Source of the DNA: Caballeronia arvi
GTDB taxonomy: Bacteria; Pseudomonadota; Gammaproteobacteria; Burkholderiales; Burkholderiaceae
NCBI RefSeq assembly: GCF_001544695.2
Contig: NZ_FCOM02000004.1
Location: forward strand, 124,001-188,000
Length of the DNA stretch: 64,000 nucleotides
Reading direction: 5' to 3'
Made by a program: the position numbers and the translations under genes. Under the pieces are notes generated by a model. That model worked only from the letters and a program-made list of their open reading frames with translations. It had not been told where the DNA came from and made no database searches. Shown here piece by piece: positions 34,936 through 42,714 of this stretch (positions are counted from its first letter, which is position 1; each line of letters opens with the position of its first letter).

Positions 34936-35493
34936 ATGTCCCCGAATCAAACCACACGAACCAGCAAGGAAGAACTCGTCGCGCGATGCCTGCCCTTTCT
35001 CGAAGAGGTCAGGGACATGACGACGGACACGAACATCGAGCAATGGCTCAACACGAAATACGGCGTCGATAGCGCGCTGTACAAAGAGTTGGCGCGACTC
35101 ATCAGGCAAGGCGTCGAAGAAGGATGGGCCGCGGATGTCGAAATCTCCGGACCGCGATACCGGCGCGCGCGGCTCGTCGCACCGTGCCCCGAAACGTTCT
35201 ACTTCAGCATCACGGCCGTTCTGATGGACAGCACGGGCAACCAGCAGAACAATCCCGAAGGCAGCTTTCGCGGGGATTATCACGCGCATCCGTACGGCGA
35301 GTTCAACATGGTCGTGCCGCTCGACGACGGTGCAGCGCTCGCCGGTCCGAACGGATGGTGTCATGGCGGCTGGACCGCGCCCGCGCCGGGAAGTCATCAC
35401 TATCCGGAAGCAAAAGACGGCGCCGTGATCGCGCTGTTCTTTCTGCCCGCGGGACGAATCGCTTACGATATCGAGCCGCCGCCCCGGCATTGA
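34936..35493 (+). CDS. 4-hydroxylaminobenzoate lyase-like (PnbB/DUF4863) family protein
   Basis: A 185-residue cytoplasmic protein. The second half has a cupin-like metal-binding look: GDYHAHPYGEFNMVVPLDD, GPNGWCHGGWTAPAPGSHHYPEA, with several His that could hold a metal. The arrangement matches, from memory, the DUF4863/PnbB family, in which PnbB converts 4-hydroxylaminobenzoate to protocatechuate in 4-nitrobenzoate degradation. No nitroreductase gene (pnbA) is nearby, so the substrate here may differ. Start at ATG 34936 with AAGGAG eight bases upstream; the frame is open to 34873. Confidence 0.55.
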   Translation: MSPNQTTRTSKEELVARCLPFLEEVRDMTTDTNIEQWLNTKYGVDSALYKELARLIRQGVEEGWAADVEISGPRYRRARLVAPCPETFYFSITAVLMDSTGNQQNNPEGSFRGDYHAHPYGEFNMVVPLDDGAALAGPNGWCHGGWTAPAPGSHHYPEAKDGAVIALFFLPAGRIAYDIEPPPRH

Positions 35494-35501
35494 GATAGCT
35501 G

Positions 35502-35529
35502 TCGCATGCTCGCGCCCGCCAGCATGCGA
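35502..35529. repeat. Inverted repeat after the DUF4863-type gene
   Basis: TCGCATGCT (35502-35510) and AGCATGCGA (35521-35529) form a 9-bp stem with a 10-base loop 9 bases past the stop. No T run on the plus strand follows, so if it ends transcription it is not a classic intrinsic terminator. Confidence 0.5.
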
Positions 35530-35530
35530 A

Positions 35531-35577
35531 ACAAAAAGCAAAAACAAAAGCCGCGCGTCAGTCGAACTGTGCGCGGC
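35531..35577 (-). terminator. Rho-independent terminator of the ProQ-like gene
   Basis: On the minus strand GCCGCGC and GCGCGGC (35571-35577 and 35550-35556) form a stem with a 14-base loop, followed by an extended T-rich tract complementary to the A-rich bases 35531-35549. It lies 20 bases past the ProQ stop. Confidence 0.75.
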
Positions 35578-35596
35578 GTATTGCGTAACTTGCAGC

Positions 35597-36178
35597 TTAT
35601 TTACTGGCTTCTTTGCTAGGTTCTTCGTCCGGCTGCTTGCCCGGTTCCGCGGGTTTCGGCGACGAAGCCGCGCGCGCTGCGCGGTTCGTTTCCAGATACA
35701 CCGCGCGCGCCGCATCCGCCGACGACACTTCACCCGCATTGCCGCCCGCGAGATCGATACGCGGCGCGCCTTCGACGAGGCTCGTCCAATAGCGGTTGCC
35801 CCGGCACCAAACCTTGATCGCGCTGCGCAATTCCCGCTCGTTCAGACCGAGTTCCTCCGCGTGCTTCATCAGATCCTCGAAAATGCCGACCTTCAGCGGC
35901 ACCTTCGGCGCGGGATTCTTCGGGAAAGCAAGCGGAAAACGCTTTTGCAGCTTGCCTATCGTATGCACGACAGGATCGACCGGTTTCGACGCAGTTTCCG
36001 GTTTCGGCTGACGCGGCGGTTTCGCCGCAACGCCCGGTTTGGGCTGCGGCGCCGGTTTGGACGCCGCCGCTGCTGCCGGCGCCGGACGCCGTGCGCGTGG
36101 CGCCTTTTTCTTTGCTGCTTCGTTTGCAGCCTGTTTCGCGAGTTGCTTTTTCAGTCCGGCGAGTTGTTCGAAACCCAT
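35597..36178 (-). CDS. ProQ/FinO family RNA-binding protein
   Basis: A 193-residue RNA chaperone. MGFEQLAGLKKQLAKQA at the N-terminus, a low-complexity Ala/Pro/Lys linker (about residues 18-68), then the ProQ/FinO domain (about 70-145: TIGKLQKRFPLAF, GIFEDLMKHAEELGLNERELRSAIKVWCRGNRYWTSL) and a charged C-terminal tail. The short domain with an N-terminal basic extension is the betaproteobacterial form rather than the longer E. coli ProQ with its Tudor-like end. It should bind structured small RNAs and mRNA 3' ends. ATG at 36178; a GTG one codon earlier is possible. Confidence 0.9.
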   Translation of the reverse strand: MGFEQLAGLKKQLAKQAANEAAKKKAPRARRPAPAAAAASKPAPQPKPGVAAKPPRQPKPETASKPVDPVVHTIGKLQKRFPLAFPKNPAPKVPLKVGIFEDLMKHAEELGLNERELRSAIKVWCRGNRYWTSLVEGAPRIDLAGGNAGEVSSADAARAVYLETNRAARAASSPKPAEPGKQPDEEPSKEASK

Positions 36179-36318
36179 CACATCGTGCCCGTGGAAAAAC
36201 GTTGCGCAATTTTACCAGCCTCCGATGATCGCTTCCCGCGGGTATATCGCACATTCGAGCCGCCGTCGTTTATTCGAGCATGAACGTTCGGAAATCGGCG
36301 GCGGCTCGTATGGCGTCG

Positions 36319-37677
36319 TCAATGCGCGAGCGGCTGTCCATCCGCGACTTCGGGGACGACGCGACGGCTCGCCACCTGCTTGAGCAGTAACGCGATGCAC
36401 GAGGCCGCGCCCGCCATCGCCACGACGGTGAAGATGCCCGAGAGGCTCATCTGTTGCCGCGACAACTCCGCGACCAGAAACGAGCCCGCGATGCCGCCGA
36501 AGCGTCCGACGCCCAGCATCCACGCGACGCCCGTGCCGCGGCCAGACGTCGGATAGAACGCCGCCGCGAGCGCCGGCATCGATGCCTGAGCGGTGTTCAC
36601 GAGCACGCCCGCGACGAAGACCGCGCACACCAGCAGGCCGACATTGCCGATCGCCTGTCCGATCGCGCACACGCTCACCGCGCCGAACGCATACGCGGCC
36701 GCCACGACGCCATTGGGATTGAAGCGGTCCATCAGCCAGCCGCACAGCACCGCGCCCGCGCCGCCGAGCGGAAAGAGCGCGGAAATCAGCGCCGCGCGCT
36801 GCGGGTTCAGTCCGGCGTCCCGCAGCAACACGGGCATCCAGTTGATCAGGCCATAGAAGATGACGAGTCCCATGAAGTAGCACAGCCACAACATCAGCGA
36901 GCCGAAAATATACGTGCGCGACAGCACGACACGCGCCCCGCCCGTGCCCGCTTCCCGCGCGGCGCCCTCGCGCATCACGAATGATTCCGCCGATGCGGCC
37001 TGCGGCGCGATGCGCGTCAGCACCTTCCGGATACGCTCGACAGGCTTCTTCTTCGACACCATGTATTGAATCGATTCCGGCAACGCGAGCACGAGCATCA
37101 CCGTCAACAGCAACGGCACCGCGCCGCCGAAATGCAGCACGGTGCGCCAGCCGAATTGCGGAACGATCCAGGCCGCGAGAAATCCGCCGAACGCGGCGCC
37201 GAGCGGAAAGCCGCAAAACATCAGATTGACGATGGTCGCGCGCCGGCCGTTCGGGCAGAACTCGCTCATCAGCGTGACCGCATTGGGCATCGCGGCGCCG
37301 AGTCCCACGCCGGTCGCGAAGCGCAGCGCGGTCAGCTCCGTGAGATCGCGCGCATAGCCTGAAACGAGGCACGCGAGGCCGAATATCAGCACGGCCGCGA
37401 TCAGCACGCCGCGCCTGCCCCAGCGGTCCGCGAGCGGCCCGGACAACACCGCGCCACACGCGAGCCCGAAGAGCGCCGCGCTCAGCACGGGCGCCAGAGC
37501 CGCTTTGCTTAAGTGCCATTCGCCGACGAGCGAAGGCGCGATGAAGCCGATCGCGGCGGTATCGAAGCCATCCATCAGCACGATCACGAAGCACATCGCG
37601 AAGACGAGCCATTGATAGCGTGAAAAGCGGTGCGCGTTGATGAGCGCCTGAACATCGACGACCTTTGTCTCTTCCAT
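36319..37677 (-). CDS. MFS transporter, aromatic acid:H+ symporter (AAHS) family
   Basis: A 452-residue inner-membrane transporter with 12 helices. LMDGFDTAAIGFIAPSL in helix 1 (DGFD is the AAHS hallmark and its Asp is needed for aromatic-acid transport in PcaK), DRWGRRGVL in the first cytoplasmic loop and a matching loop DRFNPNG in the second half. Relatives import benzoate, 4-hydroxybenzoate or similar. It lies downstream of the LysR gene of the oxygenase cluster on the same strand with a 236-base gap, so it may take up the cluster's substrate or an aromatic product. Confidence 0.9.
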   Translation of the reverse strand: MEETKVVDVQALINAHRFSRYQWLVFAMCFVIVLMDGFDTAAIGFIAPSLVGEWHLSKAALAPVLSAALFGLACGAVLSGPLADRWGRRGVLIAAVLIFGLACLVSGYARDLTELTALRFATGVGLGAAMPNAVTLMSEFCPNGRRATIVNLMFCGFPLGAAFGGFLAAWIVPQFGWRTVLHFGGAVPLLLTVMLVLALPESIQYMVSKKKPVERIRKVLTRIAPQAASAESFVMREGAAREAGTGGARVVLSRTYIFGSLMLWLCYFMGLVIFYGLINWMPVLLRDAGLNPQRAALISALFPLGGAGAVLCGWLMDRFNPNGVVAAAYAFGAVSVCAIGQAIGNVGLLVCAVFVAGVLVNTAQASMPALAAAFYPTSGRGTGVAWMLGVGRFGGIAGSFLVAELSRQQMSLSGIFTVVAMAGAASCIALLLKQVASRRVVPEVADGQPLAH

Positions 37678-37811
37678 GACATCCTCTCTTATCGACGGGC
37701 GCCCAGATTAAGAGCGCATATCCGGGCGAACAACCCGGCAAGTTACGAACGAGCAGCGCGCAGCGCGAGCGAGCGCCTTGCGACGCCATTCGCGATGTCA
37801 CCTTTTCGAAT

Positions 37812-37835
37812 GAAAAAGCCCTTGTTTCAGGGACT
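37812..37835 (-). terminator. Weak terminator candidate after the LysR gene
   Basis: On the minus strand AGTCCCT-GAAACA-AGGGCT forms an imperfect stem followed by TTTTT (A37813-A37817). It could end the oxygenase/LysR operon before the AAHS transporter. A perfect palindrome CGCTCATGAGCG lies nearby at 37858-37869. Confidence 0.45.
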
Positions 37836-37913
37836 TTCGACGACGTTCACGCGCGCACGCTCATGAGCGCGAACGCAGTGAATCCTTTGCATGGCGATGA
37901 TGAATGCCGCGCA

Positions 37914-38888
37914 TCAGCGGCATCGCACTTGCCGCGAAACATCGATGAGTTGCTGCCTGAGCCATTGCAGCCCGGGATCGGCATCGTTGCGTTCGTGCCA
38001 GACGGCGCGCACGGTCGCATCGGGACAGGCGTAAGGCGTCGCACGCATGTTCAGCTCGCCATTGCGCGCGAGCTCGCGGCCGATCGACGACGGCACCAGC
38101 GCGAGCATGTCGCTATGACGCAGCAGCGCGGGAATCGCGAGCGAATGCGCGACGGCCATGCGCACGCGCGGCACGTCCGCGTGATCGGCGAAGCCTCGAT
38201 TGAGCGCTTCGCGGTCGAACATTTCCGACTGCCGCGCAAGCCCCCGCTCGACGATGAAGCCGCTCACCGCGCCCTCTTCCTCGCCGCCCTGCGAAACCGC
38301 GACGAGCGGATACGTCAGCAAATCGTCGTGCGTAAGCGGCCGGTCCGCGGCCGGGTGCTCGCGATTGAGCAGCAGCGCGTCGGTCTGTTGCCAGACATCG
38401 ATCGAGCGGAACCGCCGCGGCATGTCGGCGAAAATACCGATCGCGACATCGATGCGGCCCACGTCGATCTGACCCGCGAGATCGAGCCGCGTCGACGGCC
38501 TGACGACGATATCCACGAGCGGTGCTTCGGCGCGCAAACGCTGGCTGAGCCGCCCGAGCAAGAGCGCCGTGATGTAGTCGTTGGCAGCCAGCACGAACGT
38601 GCGTTGCGCAATGGACGGATCGAACTTGTCGACACCGAGCGCCGCCTTGATCTGCGCGAGCGCGCCGCGCACCTGTGTGGCCATCGCGAGCGCGCGCACG
38701 GTGGGTTCCATGCCTCGGCCGGTGCGCACGAAAAGATCGTCGCCGAGCACGTCGCGCATGCGTCCGAGCGCGTGACTGATCGCCGACTGACTGAGATTCA
38801 GGCGCTTGCCCGCGAGCGCGAGATTGCGATCTTCGAAGATTGCGTCGAAGACACGCAGCAAGTTGAGATCGATGCGATCGGCCGACAT
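37914..38888 (-). CDS. LysR family transcriptional regulator of the oxygenase cluster
   Basis: A 324-residue LysR regulator of the NahR/NodD/LinR-like branch: IDLNLLRVFDAIFEDRNLALAGKRLNLSQSAISHALGRMRD at the N-terminus. The C-terminal effector domain spans about residues 90-310. Start at ATG 38888; the upstream frame lies inside the amidotransferase gene. It follows that gene by four bases on the same strand, so it is the last gene of the oxygenase operon, an unusual place for a LysR gene, which is more often divergent. Confidence 0.9.
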   Translation of the reverse strand: MSADRIDLNLLRVFDAIFEDRNLALAGKRLNLSQSAISHALGRMRDVLGDDLFVRTGRGMEPTVRALAMATQVRGALAQIKAALGVDKFDPSIAQRTFVLAANDYITALLLGRLSQRLRAEAPLVDIVVRPSTRLDLAGQIDVGRIDVAIGIFADMPRRFRSIDVWQQTDALLLNREHPAADRPLTHDDLLTYPLVAVSQGGEEEGAVSGFIVERGLARQSEMFDREALNRGFADHADVPRVRMAVAHSLAIPALLRHSDMLALVPSSIGRELARNGELNMRATPYACPDATVRAVWHERNDADPGLQWLRQQLIDVSRQVRCR

Positions 38889-38892
38889 GGCA

Positions 38893-39642
38893 TCAAACTC
38901 CCTCGCGCGTGGCGTAGCGCCTGCAACTCGCGCCGAACGCTTCGAACAGCGCGCGCGACAGCGCATCGCCTGCGACCATCGCTTCGGGATGCCATTGCAC
39001 GCCGAGCGCGAACGCGTGGCCATCGAGACGAATCGCTTCGATCAGCCCGTCCGGCGCGCGTGCCTCGACGGCGAGATGCGGCGCAAGCTGCGCCACGCCC
39101 TGACGATGCAGCGAATTCACGCGCACACGCCGTGCGCCGCCTGCGAGCTTCGATAACGCGCCGTCATCGACGAGCTCGATTTCATGCCGATAGCGATAAC
39201 GCGTGAGCAGATCTTCGTTCAGGTTCTCGAGATGATCTTCCGAATGCCCCGACGCATGAATGTCCGGATGCAAGGTGCCGCCAAACGCGACGTTCATCTC
39301 CTGAAAGCCGCGGCAAATGCCGAGAAATGGCATGCCGCGTTCCGCTGCGCCGCGCATCAGTTCCAGCGCGACATGATCGCGGTCGGGATCGACGAGCATG
39401 TCGGCGTCGGGCACGCCGCCGTACAAGCGCGATTCGACATTCGACGCACCGCCCGGAAACAGCAGGCCGTTCACGCCATCGAGATAGTCCGCGACCGACT
39501 CCACGTCGCGCGATGCGGGAATCAGCACGGGACTGACCTGCGCGCACGTCATCAACGCGCGGACATAACTTTGCTTCGCACTATGCACATCGTGCTCGCC
39601 GACAAAAAACCGGTCGCACACGACACCTACCAGCGGCTTCAT
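38893..39642 (-). CDS. Gamma-glutamyl hydrolase, class-I glutamine amidotransferase fold (PuuD/TdnT-like)
   Basis: A 249-residue peptidase C26 type enzyme. The nucleophile C110 in LGICRGFQEMN and the dyad H218-E220 in VQWHPE are intact; GLLFPGGASNVE gives the oxyanion/scaffold segment. PuuD hydrolyses gamma-glutamyl-GABA in putrescine use, and the related TdnT/AtdA2 proteins sit in aniline dioxygenase clusters. Here it is in one operon with a glutamine-synthetase-like ligase, so it should remove a gamma-glutamyl group added by that ligase. Start ATG 39642 overlaps the ferredoxin reductase stop (ATGA). Confidence 0.88.
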   Translation of the reverse strand: MKPLVGVVCDRFFVGEHDVHSAKQSYVRALMTCAQVSPVLIPASRDVESVADYLDGVNGLLFPGGASNVESRLYGGVPDADMLVDPDRDHVALELMRGAAERGMPFLGICRGFQEMNVAFGGTLHPDIHASGHSEDHLENLNEDLLTRYRYRHEIELVDDGALSKLAGGARRVRVNSLHRQGVAQLAPHLAVEARAPDGLIEAIRLDGHAFALGVQWHPEAMVAGDALSRALFEAFGASCRRYATREGV

Positions 39643-40862
39643 TGCATGACTCCCTTCAGATCGAACGCCGCATCTTCCGCTTCGTGCGGAGCGACACGCG
39701 CGCCGTTCGCGAGCAGCTTGCGCGCGAGCATGTGTTCCTGCGGCCGATTGATGCTGTCCACTGCGATCAAGGCATCGTCGCGAAAGTAGAAGACCGAAAA
39801 CTTCTTCTCCTCGACAGTGCCGCGCAGCACATGATGCGTAAAGCCCGTGTTGATGCCCGCCATTTGCAGCTTGAGATCGAATTGATCGGACCAGAACCAC
39901 GGCACCGCGCGATACGGCTGCGGCCGTCCCGCAATCGCGAGCGCCGCGATCTTCGCCATATCGTTCGCATTCTGTACCGACTCCACGCGGCACGCGCGCG
40001 CGTCCATGCTCCAATGCGGCACGAACGCGGCGCAATCGCCCGCGGCGACGATGGCCGGATCGCTCGTGCGCGCATGTTCATCGACGACGATGCCGCCCGC
40101 CACCGTCAGGCCGCATTCCGCCGCGAGCTCCGTATTCGGTATCACGCCGATGCCGACCACGACGAGATCGCAGGGCAAGTGCGTATCGTCATCGAGCACG
40201 ACGGACACCGCATCGTTGAGCGCCTGCAGCGCGACGACCTTGCGCCCGAACGCGAACGCGACGCCGTTATCCGCGTGCAGGCGCTGCATGAATGCCGACA
40301 TCCACGGCGACGCGACCCGCGCGAGCAGACGCGGCTCCGTTTCGACGACGGTCACGTCGATGCCCTTCTGACGCAGCGAAGCCGCCGCTTCGAGACCGAT
40401 ATAGCCGCCGCCGATCACCACCGCACGCCGTGCCGCGCATGCGCTTTGCGCGAGACGGCGCGCGTCGCGCAGATCGCGCAGATAGTGCACCGCATCGAGC
40501 GTCGCACCGGGACAATCGAGCTTGCGCACGCGCGCGCCGGTCGTCAGCGCAAGATGGTCATACGCGATGCGCGCGCCGCTTTGCAGTTCGACTTCACGGC
40601 GCGCGCGATCGATATGCGTCACGCGCATCGACGGCATCCATTCGATCTTCTCTTCGTCGAAGAACGCTTGCGAGCGCAGCGGCAAGCGCGCTTCGTTCAG
40701 GCTCCCGGTGAGAAAGCCCTTCGACAAGGGCGGGCGCTGATAAGGCGCGTCGGGTTCATCGCCGATGAGCACGATGCGTCCGTCGAAGCCGGATTCGCGC
40801 GCGGCCGCCGCGAGCTGGACACCCGCGTACGATGCGCCGACGATCACGAGCGAGCGATTCAT
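39639..40862 (-). CDS. Ferredoxin-NAD(P)+ reductase (FAD-dependent, rhodocoxin/putidaredoxin reductase type)
   Basis: A 407-residue flavoprotein with two Rossmann units: FAD loop VIVGASYAGVQLAAAARESG (residues 5-24) and NAD loop AVVIGGGYIGLEAAASLRQKG (about 147-167), then VAAGDCAAF for FAD ribityl binding and a C-terminal interface domain. This is the one-electron-transfer reductase of class-II/III oxygenase chains and should reduce the 2Fe-2S ferredoxin encoded four bases upstream. Cytoplasmic. Confidence 0.92.
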   Translation of the reverse strand: MNRSLVIVGASYAGVQLAAAARESGFDGRIVLIGDEPDAPYQRPPLSKGFLTGSLNEARLPLRSQAFFDEEKIEWMPSMRVTHIDRARREVELQSGARIAYDHLALTTGARVRKLDCPGATLDAVHYLRDLRDARRLAQSACAARRAVVIGGGYIGLEAAASLRQKGIDVTVVETEPRLLARVASPWMSAFMQRLHADNGVAFAFGRKVVALQALNDAVSVVLDDDTHLPCDLVVVGIGVIPNTELAAECGLTVAGGIVVDEHARTSDPAIVAAGDCAAFVPHWSMDARACRVESVQNANDMAKIAALAIAGRPQPYRAVPWFWSDQFDLKLQMAGINTGFTHHVLRGTVEEKKFSVFYFRDDALIAVDSINRPQEHMLARKLLANGARVAPHEAEDAAFDLKGVMQ

Positions 40863-40866
40863 GATT

Positions 40867-41190
40867 TCACCCTTGTCTTTGCGGAATCTGCACGACGAGC
40901 CCGCTCAGCGCGGCGCTCATCACGAGCTGGCAACTGAGACGGCTTTCGGGACGGCGCTCTGCTGCAACGCCATCGAGCAATTCGAGTTCCGAGTCATCGG
41001 GCGATGGGAGATCCGCCGTCGATGATGCATCGATATAAACATGACACGTCGCGCACGACAAACAGCCGCCGCATTCCGCATCGATGCCGCGCACGTTGTT
41101 GTGAATCGCGGCTTCCATCACGCTCGTTCCGTCGGGCACATCGATGTCGCGCCGCTCACCGTCGCGCAGGATATAGGTAACCATAGGCAT
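40867..41190 (-). CDS. 2Fe-2S ferredoxin (adrenodoxin/putidaredoxin type)
   Basis: A 107-residue electron carrier. Cluster ligands are C40, C46 and C49 in the C-x5-C-x2-C stretch of DAECGGCLSCATC and C87 in RLSCQL, the ISC/adrenodoxin-like spacing. Start ATG 41190, with AAGGAG seven bases upstream; the longer frame to 41343 runs into the ligase gene. It should carry electrons from the reductase encoded next to it to the Rieske oxygenase of the same operon. Confidence 0.93.
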   Translation of the reverse strand: MPMVTYILRDGERRDIDVPDGTSVMEAAIHNNVRGIDAECGGCLSCATCHVYIDASSTADLPSPDDSELELLDGVAAERRPESRLSCQLVMSAALSGLVVQIPQRQG

Positions 41191-41216
41191 ATCGTTTCTC
41201 CTTTGTGAGCGCGCCG

Positions 41217-42653
41217 TCAGAACGCTTCGAAATATTCGCGATGTTCCCACTCGGTGACTTCGAGATTGAAGCGATCGATCTCCGCCTGCTTCAGCTTGCA
41301 GAAGTAATCGACGAACGCGCTGCCGAAGCCTTCGCGCAGGCATTCGTCGGCGCGCAAGGCATCGAGTGCATCGTTCAATGTGCGCGGCAAGGGTTCGGCT
41401 TGCGTTTCATACGGCGTATCGGCGGAAGGCGGCAATTCGAGTTTGCGTCGAATGCCGTCGAGACCCGAAATCACTTGCGAGCCGAAATACAGATACGGAT
41501 TTGCTGTCGGCTCGCCGACGCGGTTCTCGATGCGGCTCGCAGGATCGTTCACGCCGCCGAGCACGCGCAGCATCACGCCGCGATTGTCGCGTCCCCAGAT
41601 TGCGCGATCGGGCGCGTTCGAATAAGGGCGATAGCGCCGATAACCGTTGATGGTCGGCGTCGATAACGACGTCGCGCCTTGCGCGTGCGCGAGCAGGCCC
41701 GCGAGATAGCGCTGCCCGGTCATCGAAAGAGGTTGCGAATCATCGTCGGGCATGAATGCGTTCGTACCGTCGCCCGTATGCACGAGCGACTGATGCAGAT
41801 GCCACCCGCTCGACACGACATTCGGAATGCGCGGGCGGCACATGAACGTCGCGTGATAGCCGTTGCGCTGGCAGATCTGCTTGACCGCGCTGCGAAAGAG
41901 CACCATGTCGTCGGCGCTTTTGATGCCCTTCGTCGGCGCGAACGTGAACTCGAACTGGCTCGGGCCGTATTCCACTTCCAGCGAACGGACGTCGAGGTTG
42001 AGTCCTTGCATATTGCGCCGGAGCAGTTCCATGACGTCATCGACGGCGTCATAGCGCAACTCCGTCAGATATTGATAACCATGCGACAGCAATTCGACGT
42101 CGGGCGGCAGGCCAGGCTGGCCCGAATGCTCGGGTTTCATGTGCGGATCGGTGACCTTGAAGACATGAAACTCCACTTCGAGGCCCGACACGAAGTCATA
42201 ACCGTGATTCGACAGCTGATCGAGCGCGCGGCGAAACAAATGCCGCGTGCTGAACGGCACCGGCAGGCCGTTGGCGAAATGCACATCGCACAGCACCCAA
42301 CCCGTATGCGGCGCCCACGGCAACACGCGAAACGTTTCGGGGTCGGCGATCATCAGCGTGTCGCATGCGCCCTGCATCTCGGACATGCCGAAGCCGCCGC
42401 CCGTCGTGAACACCGGAAACACCGTGCGATGCGAGGTGTCCTTGGCGAAGAGCGTCGTCGTCAGCGTGACGCCGCTTTTCATCGCCTTGATCGCTTCGTC
42501 GACGACGAGTGTCTTGCCGCGCAGCAAGCCGTGCTGATCGGGAAACGAGAAACGCACCACCTTCACATCGCTTTTCTTCAGACGTTCGACGAGCCCGGCA
42601 TACGCGGCATGCTGCGCGTCCGTCCACAAACCATGAGTCTCTACGAAAGACAT
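41217..42653 (-). CDS. Glutamine synthetase-like gamma-glutamyl-amine ligase
   Basis: A 478-residue member of the GS family, type PuuA/TdnQ/IpuC rather than housekeeping GlnA. Metal and ATP site residues are present: GLEVEFHVF (metal Glu), EVEYGPSQFEFTFAP, SSGWHLHQSL (the GS His loop), RRYRPYSNAPDRAIWGRDNRGVMLRV (nucleotide Arg loop) and SRIENRVGEPTANPYLYFG. The adenylylation Tyr loop of GlnA is not seen. It should couple ATP hydrolysis to forming a gamma-glutamyl amide of an amine. Placement between the Rieske oxygenase and its ferredoxin shows that the amide is linked to oxygenation. Start at 42653. Confidence 0.9.
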   Translation of the reverse strand: MSFVETHGLWTDAQHAAYAGLVERLKKSDVKVVRFSFPDQHGLLRGKTLVVDEAIKAMKSGVTLTTTLFAKDTSHRTVFPVFTTGGGFGMSEMQGACDTLMIADPETFRVLPWAPHTGWVLCDVHFANGLPVPFSTRHLFRRALDQLSNHGYDFVSGLEVEFHVFKVTDPHMKPEHSGQPGLPPDVELLSHGYQYLTELRYDAVDDVMELLRRNMQGLNLDVRSLEVEYGPSQFEFTFAPTKGIKSADDMVLFRSAVKQICQRNGYHATFMCRPRIPNVVSSGWHLHQSLVHTGDGTNAFMPDDDSQPLSMTGQRYLAGLLAHAQGATSLSTPTINGYRRYRPYSNAPDRAIWGRDNRGVMLRVLGGVNDPASRIENRVGEPTANPYLYFGSQVISGLDGIRRKLELPPSADTPYETQAEPLPRTLNDALDALRADECLREGFGSAFVDYFCKLKQAEIDRFNLEVTEWEHREYFEAF

Positions 42654-42714
42654 ATTCGTTCCGCGCGGCGACTTGATGCGCCGCGCGCTCCATTCAGGTT
42701 GCAGGTCGGTTCGT

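Noticed and set aside
38893..40035. 380-codon frame for the gamma-glutamyl hydrolase starting inside the reductase gene
   Set aside because: The family start MKPLVGVVCD at 39642 with an ATGA overlap is far better; the extension is the reductase gene in another frame.
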